Positions 35,717-47,628 of a DNA stretch of 64,000 nucleotides are shown one piece after another. Every line of letters begins with the position of its first letter. Position 1 is the stretch's first letter. The stretch comes from Babylonia areolata. Taxonomy: Eukaryota > Mollusca > Gastropoda > Neogastropoda > Buccinidae. The stretch spans positions 17,242,747 to 17,306,746 of the forward strand of contig NC_134883.1 of the NCBI RefSeq assembly GCF_041734735.1. Direction: 5' to 3'. The position numbers and the translations under genes are program-made. The notes under the pieces are model-generated. The model had not been told where the DNA came from. It saw nothing but the letters and a program-made list of their open reading frames with translations, and made no database searches.

Positions 35717-36965
35717 ATTGACGCCGTTCACTGACCATACACCCACACCAAGTTTTCGCAGCTAGAGCCAGGGCAGAGGCAGATGGAGAGCAGTCAGGGG
35801 CTATAAAACTTGGTGACGGTAGGTGGGAACCACCAGACGACAGCCACAGACAACTTGACCTTACGGCCAGCAGCCAGGGAATCGTTCAACACATCACTCG
35901 GGTGGGAAGCAACTGATGACAGGTGATATGTCTGGGTGTACCTTGGTGCATCACCTGCTTTGTGGAGAGTCGCAGCTATATTAGGTCGTGGCTCTAGTGT
36001 CTGTGTCCCGTTGATGTATGGCGTGTGTGTGGCGGCCTGTTTGCCACGGAACTTTCTGACCCTGAAGGGGGAAGAGAACAGGGGATGTGGGCAGGAAGGA
36101 CTGAAGAGATGAGTGGGAGAGTGAAAGAGAGAAGGGAAAAGGTGGAGAGGAAAGAGACAGAGGGGGAGTGAAGAAAGTAAGGGAGAGAGGGAGAGGGAGA
36201 CGGAGGAAGAAAATGTATAAGTACTAAGATACAGAGAACACACACGGTATATATGTTTAACATACCTCTTTGGGCAACAATGGGACACCCCTTGTGCTAT
36301 TTGCACTGTACTTCGTCCAATGGGGTGACCGTTTTGTTGGGGTCCGTTAAGGTGTTGGTCTGTGATTCATTGTCTTTCACTGCTGTCGGGAAACCATAAC
36401 CATCTTTCCTTTTTTTTCTTTTTTTTTGTATAGTCGGATTCTCATTATACACCAGCTGTTTGAGAACATTGCCCAACACTGTAATGGGTGCGTTAGGGAG
36501 TCTTCAGGAAATATAGACCTTACAGCGACCGGTACGTTTTGGGGAATTTCTTCCAAAAGGCATGGGTTATTTTTAAAAGCAGTTACCACAGTACTTGATT
36601 TGATACAAATGTTAAGGTCCGCAGCGAAGAGCCTTAACTTCTTTTGCTGTTAGTTAAAACCAAACAGACCACATAATTATATGTTTTTGTCGAGTATGCT
36701 TAGCCCATCGCGGAATCTTAGTTTGATTTGGTAGTGTAAAAATCTCTCTGCTGTGCAGCTGGCTACATCCGGGCATCAGCAAATGATTTTTTTGTTGTTG
36801 TTGTTCATTTAGCTCGCAGGTGAGATCGTTGTTTGAAGTCACTTTAGGAGTACACAAATACATAAAATCCTGAAGACAACCAGGTAAAAAAGCTATACTT
36901 ATCTCTACTGTAAACTGATCGCTATCAAAGACAACACTGACAAACCTGCAAAAGAGGATTACACT

Positions 36966-36966
<1 letters not shown>
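35373..36966. other. Intergenic stretch with (CA)n and GA-rich blocks
   Basis: Contains CGCACGCACGCACGC followed by (CA)n at about 35648-35712 and GA-rich sequence at 36110-36220. No gene recognised. Confidence 0.5.
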
Positions 36967-37012
<46 letters not shown>

Positions 37013-37195
37013 TTTTAAGTACTAAACATATGTGTGTGTGTGTACATAGACAGAGGCAGATGCAGACAGGGAGATACAGAGACACACAGAGTGAGAAAGA
37101 GAGAGACAAACAGAGACAGAGACACAGAGAGAGACAGACAGACAGACAGCCGACAGACAGACAGACAGACAGAGACAGAGACAACAAAACTCCGC
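36967..37195. repeat. (GA)n and GACA-rich microsatellites
   Basis: (GA)n at about 36967-37010, followed by imperfect GACA / GAGACA repeats at about 37060-37190. The leucine-, serine- and cysteine-rich frames they open on the minus strand are artefacts. Confidence 0.9.
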
Positions 37196-37225
37196 CACAA
37201 CCAACGGCAGTAGTGTAAAGCCGAG

Positions 37226-37431
37226 ATGGCGCGGCGTGGCGACAGACAGACGTGTAATTGCCGGACCGGTGCCCGTGTTTCCCCCAGCAAGCCACCTGGC
37301 TGTGTGCTGCAGTCATTCACCACCCTGGGTGGCCGCCAACTTCTGTCTGGAGCCACGCTGGACGGTGCGCTCCTCTGTGTGCTAGCGACAACAAAGACAT
37401 CAAGCCATCATTCAGCTTCCGTTCTGGAGGT
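37226..37431 (+). other. GC-richer block ending in a donor-like site; possible exon, unassigned
   Basis: A stretch of about 200 bases of higher GC content than its surroundings is open in two + frames and ends in TCTGGAG/GTGAGTCC, a good 5' splice donor motif at 37432. It could be an exon, but neither reading (SPSKPPGCVLQSFTTLGG, or ATWLCAAVIHHPGWPPTSV) resembles a family I know and no partner exon was found. Low confidence. Confidence 0.2.
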
Positions 37432-38140
37432 GAGTCCCACTTCAACAGTGATAACCCTTTCCTCGCTTAGGCTTTGGATGCACGCGTGTTTTATCGTAAT
37501 TATATTCTCTTTGCTTTAAACTTAGTCGCTTATCATTTCTTACAGAACTGGTATGCTTTTTTTTCTTTTTTTTTTTTCAAATTCGCTTTGTATGTACATG
37601 TTTTATCTTACTACATTATTTTTGTTTTTCCCCCTTCCCCGCGCCAATCTTAAAGAAAAAGAGTGTAGACTGTTTAATGGTACCAAAGCGCAGTAAATAC
37701 AGGCCATTGTTTTTTGTCAACAGAGCGCAGGCAAGCTTTATCATTATTCATATTACTACTATTATCAACATAATTATTCTTCTTGTTGTTGTTATTGCTA
37801 ATATTATCATCATTATTATTGCTGACAGCCCAGACAACCACACAAAACCACAACAGGGCTGAAGGCAGCTTCAGAGAATGCGAGACCATTCATTCTTAAC
37901 GGTATAAAATCGTGAGAAACTGAAAAAGTATATTATGACTATTTCCTTAAAAGCAAACAAACAGAAAACAAATAATTTAATAACTTGAATCTCTCTCGCT
38001 TGAGTTTGTTCACATAAGTTTGTGATTTTAGACCCTGAATACATCGAAGGTAATTTGAATTTACATTTCTCGGAACAATTTGAACAGAAAGAAAATTTCG
38101 ATCCAGACAGAAGGGACAGGAGAAGAGAGTAAAGGCAAAC

Positions 38141-38338
38141 AAATCAAAGCTGGCAGTGGACAGGTTCTGACGGAACTGTTTACGACAGACATCTGAAACA
38201 ACTTGAAGTAACAAAGCGAACCCGCGCGCATACACACACTCGCGCTCACTGGCAGCAGCTTGCAAACAAATCAAAGCTGACAGTGGACAAGTCGTGATGG
38301 AACTGTTTACAACAGATATCTGAAACAAGTAACAAATC
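38141..38338. repeat. Diverged direct repeat of about 70 bp
   Basis: CAAATCAAAGCTGGCAGTGG .. GGAACTGTTTACGACAGAC .. TGAAACAA (38137-38209) recurs as CAAATCAAAGCTGACAGTGG .. GGAACTGTTTACAACAGAT .. TGAAACAA at 38265-38330. About 10 percent divergence. The two copies are separated by about 55 bases containing GCGAACCCGCGCGC. Confidence 0.75.
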
Positions 38339-38819
38339 ATAATTCATGCAAAAAAGTGTTCAAAGAATATCCTATGTCTACTGTAATTAAACAAACGTTA
38401 TATGGAAAAAGTAATCGATATAGGTCTACCGATGTTCTGTGCGTCTCTCAGTTTTCAGTTAATTAATAATATGTTTCAGTATGTGCCTCTGGTGTCTCTC
38501 TTTCACTGTGACTCTCTGTCTTTCTGTCTCTTCCCCCCTTGTCTCTCTCCATCCCCCGTTTACCCCTCCCCCCACCACCCCACTGACCAAAGCGCTGAAC
38601 CCGGCAAAATCTGCGAATCTTGGGCTCGATGTCGGTTGTTGGCGCCTGGAGGGTTAAGGGTAGAGATCATTCCGATCTCACGGGTCAGCTTATGCATCAA
38701 ATCCCCTCCGCCCCTATGTAATAACAATAATGTTACATGACTTTTCTATGGCGCGATATCCAGTACCAATTCTGCTCAAAGCGCCTACACCATCCAGTTG
38801 AATAATTATAAACATGCCT

Positions 38820-39006
38820 TAAAAAAAAAAAAAGAAAAAAAGAAAGAAAAAAAACCAACACATTTCAAAAGCTTCCAATGTGTTTATATTAAAAAAAACA
38901 AACAAACACACAGAAAAACAAAACAAAACCCCCCACACATTTCAGAGATGAATCAGATGATAAAAGCTATCAAGTAAATAAGAGTTAGATCAAAACAAAA
39001 TGCATT

Positions 39007-39045
<39 letters not shown>

Positions 39046-39050
39046 CCTTC
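38820..39050. repeat. A-rich stretch and (AC)n microsatellite
   Basis: A-rich imperfect repeats at 38821-38930, and (AC)n at about 39009-39042. No coding signal in 37520-39395 apart from the small repeat described separately. Confidence 0.85.
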
Positions 39051-39399
39051 CTAACAGACACGCACACACACACAGACATTAATTATCAAGTGCACTCTAT
39101 ACACATGCAGACGGTCAAATACGCACTGTAAAGTTCCTGAAAACTTCCGTCAAAGAAATAAAAGCAGAGAGAGGGAGCGGCCGCAAGTCTAACATGAAAG
39201 GTAGAGCACGATGCTTTGCAAATCAAACAAATATCGGCATCATTTCCAAACCAACATTGCGCAAATTTCTTCAAAACGGAACAGAGTCTCTGTGGGCCTT
39301 TCAAGATACAATAGACTGAGCAACACACTAGACGCCACGTTTTTGGCATCAGAGATCTTTTCCCATCCCTCTTGCGGCCAGTCAGTGGCAGCCTCTGTG

Positions 39400-39503
39400 C
39401 GTGTGTGTATGTGTGTTTGTGTGGATGTGTGGGTCTGTGCTTTTGAGTGCGTTTGTGAATGCGCGAGAGTGTAAGTGTACACAAGTGTCAGGAGTGTACG
39501 CGC

Positions 39504-39582
<79 letters not shown>

Positions 39583-39657
39583 GAGGTGGGAGTGCGGGAG
39601 GATGAGGTATGTGAGTATATGCATGCCTACACTGTGGGAGCAACAGGATATTGGAAC

Positions 39658-39717
<60 letters not shown>

Positions 39718-39804
39718 ATATCTTTGTATATATGTGTGTGGGGTTGGGGGTGGGAGATATGGGCGTATGTGTGTGTGCTTGTACAAGTAAGTGTTCATCT
39801 CTGT

Positions 39805-39880
<76 letters not shown>

Positions 39881-40000
39881 CGTGGAAGCTGCGATACGTG
39901 GACTAGAAATGAGTGTGTGGAGGAGGGGGGTAGAGGAGGTGCAAGGTAATGTGTGTGTGTGTGTGTGTGTGTTGGAGCTCATGTACGTTTATATGTATTT
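39400..40000. repeat. Compound microsatellite: (TG)n, (GA)n, (TA)n, (TG)n
   Basis: TG-rich at 39400-39475, pure (GT)n at 39506-39561, (GA)n at 39562-39581, (TA)n at about 39659-39716, (GT)n at about 39802-39879 and again at 39950-39971. Unusually dense clustering of long dinucleotide tracts within 600 bases. All open frames here are artefacts. Confidence 0.95.
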
Positions 40001-40144
40001 GACTGTGCTTTCATATCTGTGAAACTGCATGTTTGGTGCATTTCTGTTGTGCATGTGTGGGTGTGGGTGTGAATGTGTGTCTTCATGTTTTACATTTATT
40101 CGCTTATTTATCACCATTGTTGTCTTTTTTTTTCTTTTTTTTCC

Positions 40145-40325
40145 TCAAGGCCTGACTAAGCGCGTTGGTTACGCTGCTGGTCAGGAATCTGCTTGGCAGA
40201 TGTGGTGTAGCGTGTATGGTTTGTCCGAACGCAGTGACGCCTCCTTGAGCAACTGAAACTGAAACTGAAACTTCCGTCAATATTCGGCGGGTTATGAAAA
40301 CACGAACATACATACCCCCGCCATT
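40145..40325 (+). mobile_element. Two abutting SINE fragments (family A 3' part, then family B piece)
   Basis: 40145-40271 matches the 3' domain of the family A SINE: GGCCTGACTAAGCGCGTTGG, GGCAGATGTGGTGTAGCG, TTTGTCCGAACGCAGTGACG, and an ACTGAA repeat tail. It is 5' truncated after a T-rich run. Directly after it, 40272-40325 (TATTCGGCGGGTTATGAAAA .. GAACATACATACCCCC) matches the middle of family B (GCGTTCGGTGGGTTATGG .. GAACATACCCAGCATGC). The two families thus lie head to tail without a spacer. Confidence 0.75.
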
Positions 40326-40984
40326 CCACCCTACTCAACCTTCAACCAGCCACCGCTTTTTCCCCCTCCCTCTTCATCATGGATCTGTCATGGGTCTGTA
40401 ATTAGCGCTAACTGGTGAGCAAACCAGCGGTGGCCTTCAAGCAGAGGACGGTATACAACACAGCAATCAGGTATCACATACACCCTGGTGACGTCTGTCA
40501 CCTCATTGCCACCTGTGTGTGTGGGAGGAAGAAGGGAAAACAGGGGAGAGAAAAGGGGAGGGGGGTGGGGGGTAGAGACAGGGAGTGAAGAGAGAGGGAG
40601 GGGATGAGGATGGGGAGGAGGAGGAGGAGAGAGAGAGAGAGAAAGAAAGTCTCAGTTACCTACTGTCCGTGGCCATTTTGAAATCAAAGCGTGGCGGAAA
40701 TCGAAATACTTTATTTTTTCCTCTTCGCTTGATGGAAAGGAATGAGCACACACTGGCCGTTTCCATCTTACCCTCACAAAAGAAAACAATCAATCAGTCA
40801 AGGAAATACGGAAAAAAAGAGGAAGGAACGTTAAACATATACCCGGCATGACAAAATAACAACAAAACGAGAACAAAATAAAGAGCAGAGAAATACGACA
40901 GTCGCTGTAGAAGAAGTAGAAAGTACACAAAAGAGGAGATAAAAAGAAACGAAAGAAAGGAAATCTGAGATCGTGAAAGAGAAA
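40326..40984. other. Intergenic, purine-rich
   Basis: GA- and GGA-rich stretch at about 40525-40650, then A-rich sequence. No gene recognised. Confidence 0.5.
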
Positions 40985-41245
40985 GAGAGAATGAACGACC
41001 AACCGAACGAAATGTTATTTCAAGAGAGTAATGGAATGAGAAAAGTGTTTGTTTACATCCGAACTTCTGGATAAAGAAAGCTTTAAAAAAAAGCCCAAGA
41101 AAACCAAAATATTCACAACAGTAACATTATCAAAATTTCATACGCATGCACAAAAGCTAAAAGTTGTAGAAATGTTCCAGTTCACTACAATAAAACCAAG
41201 GACAGGCAGTAAACAGTACGGACAAGAAGTGAAATAAGGAGAAGG
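40985..41245 (-). mobile_element. 3' UTR fragment of a LINE, minus strand
   Basis: Read on the minus strand, this carries the same blocks in the same order as the LINE 3' end at 41335-41590: a block around TGCATGCGTATGAAATTTTG, a TTTACATC-complement block (GGATGTAAACAAACAC), then AACATTTCGTTCGGTTGG at the end. Divergence between the two is high, so they are separate, old insertions. 5' truncated. Confidence 0.5.
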
Positions 41246-41334
41246 AAAGATGACGGACAGGTGACCAGTGAACATGGTGTGGGAGAAAAAGAGACGGACA
41301 AATGGACATAGAGAGAAAATGATGACGGAGAGAG

Positions 41335-41420
41335 CGAACGAACGAACGAAATTTTATTTTACGAGGGTAAAGGAGTAAGCACAAAGTACATGTTTACATC
41401 CGGCCCTCCGGGCAAGAATA

Positions 41421-41506
<86 letters not shown>

Positions 41507-42386
41507 AGTCAATTCACAACACCAACGTCAAAATTACATAAGCATGTGCAAACATAAACATAGAACTCATGTACAATACAATATCGCGATAGATGAATAA
41601 CAACGAGGACAATGGGGAAGGGGCGTGGTGGAGAGCAGAAGGAAGAATGGACAAGGGGAAGAGAAAAAAGGAAGGGGGGGCTGACTGAACAGACAGATAC
41701 AGTGACAGTGACAGTGGAGACAGACATAGAAAGAGACTGACAAGGGAGGAGAGAGGCGTGTATATACTGACAGTCTATACTTGTTGTTTATAATTGATAT
41801 GTGTCATAATCACGTTTTTCAATAAATGTGCACGATATATGTTTTTAAAGTTAGGGATGCTTTTAACAGCAAATCCAGACATAATTTTGAACATAAATAG
41901 ACCTTTGTTATATAGAAGTTTTGTTTTCAGTGGGAGGATATCGAGAGCTTTATAATCAGATATGGTCAATGATGAAGATTTTAAAAGAATCAGTTTTACA
42001 GCTCTTCTATGCAGACTCTATTAATAGAGGCTTCATAATACTGTCACTCGCCGAATCCCACACTGTCGAAGCATAGTTAATGTGTGATAAGCACTGACAA
42101 AATAGTTTTCGACAGTGAAAACTTCAGACAGTTAATAGATTTTTTTTTTTTTTATACATGTTTGCATAAGAGAGAAGTATGATGTGACCATGACAAATTA
42201 TTATCGATAGTGATGCCAAGGATTTTATGGTGGTCAACTTCTTCAATCTTGTCGAACAGTTTACGGACATATTTTGACGTTTTTGCCTTGTTGTGATTAT
42301 TAAGAATTTTGTTTTTTTTAGGATGGAGACACATGTGGTTTAGTTCGGACAATTCAATGAATTGGTCAATACTTTCCTGAAGATAA

Positions 42387-42420
<34 letters not shown>

Positions 42421-42460
42421 TGACAATATGACGACTTGGACAGAAAAAACACAAAGATTA
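41335..42460 (-). mobile_element. 5'-truncated LINE with decayed C-terminal RT part and 3' UTR
   Basis: Read on the minus strand from about 42390: ELNHMCLHPKKNKILNNHN, then HHKILGITIDNNLSWSHH, HINYASTVWDSASDSIM and LPLKTKLLYNKGLFMFKIMS. These correspond to the post-catalytic thumb region of non-LTR reverse transcriptases (K..LGVTID..LSW..H, then Y..TVW). Several frame changes and stops break it. It is followed by a 3' UTR and a short (TTCG)n end at 41334-41352. A (GA)n tract at about 41424-41505 lies within the 3' UTR. Confidence 0.7.
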
Positions 42461-42751
42461 TAGAGAATACATCTTTTCTAACCAGAATACATCTTCTTTA
42501 ATACATATTCTTTTATAATCAGAATACATCTTTTTTTATAATCAGAAGAATTCGTCGCATGTGCGCGATACAGAACTGAAAACGAAGTTGATAGCAAGCG
42601 TGAAAATAAAAACCAGAAAGGATGGTTTAGGGCTGGGAAGTAAAAAAATTGTCTCTCGCTCCTCCCTATCTTTTGTCGCCGAGAGGAAAAACTACAAAGT
42701 ATTTTATAAAATAGAAAGTAGCGCCAGCCGATTTTGAAACACAAGTAGCTG

Positions 42752-43120
42752 AAATATTGGCTTTATTGCACTGTAATGTATTGCCTTTTATCACAGCGTA
42801 TTTCTGTGTGAAATATATGTTCTCCCAGGACAGAGCTTGTCGGTACAGTGCAGCGGCCTTTTTTTTTCCTGCACGAGTATGCGTTTTACTTTCAAAGTGG
42901 GTTTTTGTTCCGAATTTTGCCATGGGCAACTTTCTTGTTTCCGTCGGTAATCAGTTGAAATTCTTAACGTGCGCTAAGTGCATGCTGCTCACGGAGCCTT
43001 GGTTTTTCCTTCCATCCGGAAGACTACCACCCAGACCACTTGTCCAGGTCTGGAGGGAATCGAACTCGTGGTTGTTCGCTTACTAATCGAGCGCCTCTCC
43101 ACTTGGCCACCGCCCCATAG
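42752..43120 (-). mobile_element. tRNA-derived SINE (family A-related) that heads the adjacent satellite
   Basis: Read on the minus strand from 43120: head GGCGGTGGCCAAGTGGAGAG then GCGCTCGATTAG, and B box ACGAGTTCGATTCCC. The body holds GCATGCACTTAGCGCACG and CCCATGGCAAAATTC, shared with the SINE at 11968. The 3' part is TTTCACACAGAAATACGC and GTGATAAAAGGCAATAC. Upstream of the head, on the minus strand, the A-box segment is repeated in tandem to form the satellite at 43090-44215. Confidence 0.8.
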
Positions 43121-44215
43121 CCTGTCCACCTGGTCACCGCCCCATAGCCTGTCCACACCACCTGGTCACCGCCCCATAGCCTGTCCACACCACCTGGCCA
43201 CCGCCCCATAGCCTGTCCACACCACCTGGTCACCGCCCCATAGCCTGTCCACACCACCTGGTCACCGCCCCATAGCCTGTCCACACCACCTGGCCACCGC
43301 CCCATAGCCTGTCCACACCACCTGGTCACCGCCCCATAACCTGTCCACACCACCTGGTCACCGCCCCATAGCCTGTCCACACCACCTGGTCACCGCCCCA
43401 TAGCCTGTCCACCTGCCCCATAGCCTCTCCACCTGGCCACCGCCCCATAGCCTCTCCACCTGGCCACCGCCCCATAGCCTGTCCACACCACCTGGTCACC
43501 GCCCCATAGCCTGTCCACACCACCTGGTCACCGCCCCATAGCCTGTCCACCTGCCCCATAGCCTCTCCACCTGGCCACCGCCCCATAGCCTCTCCACCTG
43601 GTCACCGCCCCATAGCCTCTCCACCTGGCCACCGCCCCATAGCCTCTCCACCTGGTGGCCCCATAGCCTCTCCACCTGGTCACCGCCCCATAGCCTGTCC
43701 ACCTGCCCCATAGCCTCTCCACCTGTCCACCTGCCCCATAGCCTCTCCACCTGTCCACCGCCCCATAGCCTCTCCACCTGGTCACCGCCCCATAGCCTCT
43801 CCACCTGTCCACCTGCCCCATAGCCTCTCCACCTGTCCACCGCCCCATAGCCTCTCCACCTGGTCACCGCCCCATAGCCTCTCCACCTGGTCACCGCCCC
43901 ATAGCCTCTCCACCTGGCCACCGCCCCATAGCCTCTCCACCTGGTCACCGCCCCATACCCTCTCCACCTGGCCACCGCCCCATAGCCTCTCCACCTGGCC
44001 ACCGCCCCATAGCCTCTCCACCTGGTGGCCCCATAGCCTCTCCACCTGGTCACCGCCCCATACCCTCTCCACCTGGTCACCGCCCCATAGCCTGTCCACC
44101 TGCCCCATAGCCTCTCCACCTGGTCACCGCCCCATAGCCTCTCCACCTGGCCACCGCCCCATAGCCTCTCCACCTGGCCACCGCCCCATTGCCTCTCCAC
44201 TTGGCCACCATAGTA
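43090..44215 (-). repeat. Satellite grown from the A-box head of a SINE, about 38 copies
   Basis: Unit (minus strand): GGGGCGGTGGCCAGGTGGAG followed by AGGCTAT, 27 bases, with a 32-base variant (GGTGTGGACAGG) and an 18-base variant. The unit equals the first bases of the SINE at 42752-43120. The innermost copy (in the SINE) and the outermost copy (44190-44215) both read GGCCAAGTGGAGAGG, while the internal copies read GGCCAGGTGG or GACCAGGTGG. This is the pattern expected if the array expanded between two copies of the original head. Long minus-strand frames (WGGGQVERL) are artefacts. Confidence 0.88.
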
Positions 44216-44760
44216 CTTTATACTTTGTATAGTCTGGTCAGAAGAATGCTGATACAATATAAACCATGTAACTGTAAGATTAGAATGAGAAAACTAGTAA
44301 TTACACCAACTATGTAAATTTGCAGTGGTAAATGTTTTTTTTCGCCCTGTGTCCACCGTGAAGACACTTTTGGAAGAAATTACTGTCAGAATCAAAACAG
44401 GGACATCATACTCAAAGATGCTACTATTCACTTCATAACTATCATTTGTGAAATGGCAACTGGCCAGTCCCTTAAAGAATGGGCCAGCAGGCTTCGGAGT
44501 ATCTCCCCCCCATCCTCCACCCTCCTCATTCTATCTGTGTGTGAGAAAGAAGATGGAGGTGGTGTGTGAGGAGGCAAGGGGGTGAGTGCCGTGATGTAGA
44601 CAAAAGCAACGCCTTGTTCGTTTTATGGCCTCCTTGGTAATCAGCTTCTATAGTCGAAGTGTGTGGAAGGTTCTTTTCAACCGAAGATCGACAGATCAAA
44701 GACAACCGCCCCCCCCCCCCCCAAAAAAAAAAAAGAAAAAAAAGAGAATGAGAGAAACTA
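44216..44760. other. Spacer between satellite and LINE remnant
   Basis: No recognised element apart from a poly(C)-poly(A) run at about 44710-44743. Confidence 0.5.
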
Positions 44761-46045
44761 CAAGTCTAGATGTTGCATCGGTAGACATATTTCCAAATGG
44801 AACTGATGCGTCGCAATTGACAGTAGCAGGATTGACATGTCTGACTGATAAATTTTTGCATGGACAGTGTGTTGTCAAGGACAACGCCGAGGTTCCTGAC
44901 TGAGCTGGAAAGAGGAATGGATGTACTGCCAAGTTTGATTGTGCCAATTGTGAAGGGAGTGAGTTTTTGTTTAGTTCTTATAATCATTGCTTCAGTTTTG
45001 TCCGTGTTTAATTGTAACTTATTTAGATTCATCCAGTCTTGAATGTCCAGGAAGCAGTCGGATGTTTCTTGTAAGAGCAAGGACAAATTTTCATGGGCAT
45101 CACTTTTCTGAAGTTGGGTGTCATCAGCATAAGAATTATGATTAACATTGTGGCGGTTGATAAAAATTCAGCGAGAGGAGCCGTGTACAGTGTGAAGAGC
45201 ACAGGGCCTAAAACAGATCCCTGTGGGACTCCGTGTTCGATTTTAACGGGTTCAGACTAGTAATTATCAACGACGACAATCTGGAATCAGTCGGTGAGAT
45301 ATGATTTGAACCAGTGAGAGCAGTGCCATTGATACCAAATGTATAATGAAGACGGGAAAGAAGGATTGAATGGTCTATCATGTCAATGGCGGCTAACATG
45401 TCGAGAAGAGTGAGAAGGGAAATTTTTCCTGAGTCGGTCGCTAGCAGTAGATTATTCATGATGTGGAGGAGAGTGGTTTCGGTGCTGTGGTCAGCACGAT
45501 AGGCTGACTGAAAAGGGTGGAGTAGATTGTTGAAACGAAGGTGGTTGTTGAGTTGCTTCAGGACAGCTTTTTCAAGAAGTTCAGACAGGAAGGGAAGGTC
45601 AGAAACTGGTCGATAGTTTTTCAAAATGTCGAGGTTGGGTTTCTTCAGAAGAGGCCAGACGATTGCAGTTTTGAAAGCGGATGGAAAAGTTCCAGTAAGA
45701 AGAGATGAATTGACAATATTGGTGATTGTGGGGAGAAGCTGTGAGACACACTAGGAAAAGACAGAGGCTAGTATGGGATCAAGCTCACATGATTTCATTG
45801 TCATTTCTTTCAGGATTTCATGGAAATCTGTTTCAGTAAGGGATTGAAGGAAAGGAGAGGTGTGCCACTGAACTGGGGATCAGGAGAAGTAGGTAGGAAA
45901 GGTGTTTGATCCAAGCTGGTACGAATAATTTGGACTTTTAACGAAAAAGAAAGAGGAAAAGACATTGGGGAGTCCGGATAAAGTGTAGGCAGGAGGAAGA
46001 TGTGTCCTTTTTGCAGTGCCAAGAAGATTTGACATGACATATCGC
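44761..46045 (-). mobile_element. Broken LINE reverse transcriptase, CR1/Jockey-like, minus strand
   Basis: Read on the minus strand from 46045: LPPAYTLSGLPNVFSSFF, then MKNYRPVSDLPFLSELLEK, LLHPFQSAYRADHSTETT and SLLTLLDMLAAIDMIDHSIL, which are RT fingers and palm motifs of non-LTR elements. Then NLNKLQLNTDKTEAMII and SVRNLGVVLDNTLSMQ. The palm motif reads LLDMLAAIDMIDH where active relatives have LLDLSAAFDTIDH. The FADD-box region is not intact and several frame changes occur. Both ends are missing. It is a different family from the LINE at 41335, because both carry the same thumb region with different sequences. Confidence 0.85.
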
Positions 46046-46575
46046 GGTTGTGTATGCGTGTGCATGTGTGTGTGGATGGAGGGTGCGCTTCTGTGGTGCG
46101 CGCGCAAGCGCACGTTCGTTCGTAGGCCTCGTGCGTACAAGTGTGTGTTATAAATATATAATGCCAACACCTGCAACATTTTGAAAAAAGAAGAAGAAAA
46201 AAAACCTTTCCTGAACCCGCATCGCCTTTCTCACACAGGTGTGATTTCCAATGTTATGCTATACAAGAAGAGACAATCACTTGTTTTTCATTTTGAAGGA
46301 CAGTCATGAGTCACTGGGTTGATAATATTAACCTATTTTACACAAGCGCGCGCGCACGCACGCACAGAGAGAGACAGAGAGATAGAGACAGAGAAAAAGA
46401 TGATGATGATGATGTTTTATTGAAGAAACACATAAGGTTCATTTCAATGGAGAGTTGGGGGATAGATCAGACAGCGTTAAAAAGAAAAAAATCATTTTCA
46501 AGTAGACAGACCTTGTCATGAAGCGCAGCAGAGGATAATTCACGCTGACAACACGAGTATCAGAATGGAATGCTG

Positions 46576-46667
<92 letters not shown>

Positions 46668-47567
46668 GAGCGTAGTCACTATGCAGCATGCAGAGGATAC
46701 ATGCGCATGAATCAATAAATCTCTTCTTTTTTTTAATATAAAAAGAAGAACTGAATAACCTGGCAAAATATCCGTCCAATTGACACTACAACCTGGAAAA
46801 TCCTGTATGATCCTATTTAATCCTGGTTGTAACCCATAAAGGCTGCATACCTATCAAATAAATAGGTGCACTAAAATTCAACGAATGCACAAGATATATT
46901 CTTATCTGCATCCAAATATATCTCAATGAAAACAACAATAAAACATGGATAGTAAAGCGCATAAGTTTGCGATTGGTGTTCCAGTTAAAGTTTTAACTTT
47001 AAAAGCATGCACATAAATTCAAATATTTAAATAAAATATGAAACTTGCGTCAGCAAGGTAGGCATACACTTTAGGAAGTGATGCAGTTCAAAATTCACGT
47101 GTTTCCGAGACCAGTTTAAAGCCAAATCTTACTTCCCCTAACTTGAAACAGCTGTCTTGTCACTCCCTCGCAATAACGGGTACCTACCCATCTAACCTTT
47201 TCGAAACACCAGGAGCAAATCCAAATGAAATGGCTAGATAGCCCACGCTTTCTCGCAAAGCGATTAAGCTGGTCAAATGGGGAAGTGGGTGGTGGTGATG
47301 GGTGGGGGTGGAGGGTGATCGTTTGCCTGCAACGGTTTCTCTCAATCTGGAGAAAGCGTGGAAAATCTCCTTTACTTTGATCAAAACCTTTGTCATTGAG
47401 CTTGGTTTCTTTTCTGGTTTGTGCCGGACAATGTTAGCTGCATCAGATCCTCATTTCACTAATATCTAAACGACTCATAGGTTTTCGTTCACATCTGTTC
47501 AACTTTTTGACTCACCTGTGTAAACTTGTATAAATAAAGTGAGTCTATGTTGAAGTCAGGTGTTCCG

Positions 47568-47628
<61 letters not shown>

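Noticed and set aside
39382-40022. Frames rich in Cys-Val or Tyr-Ile
   Set aside because: Direct translation of dinucleotide microsatellites.
43024-44257. Tryptophan- and glycine-rich frames on the minus strand (WGGGQVERL)
   Set aside because: They translate the 27-bp satellite derived from a SINE head; no start context, signal or homologue.
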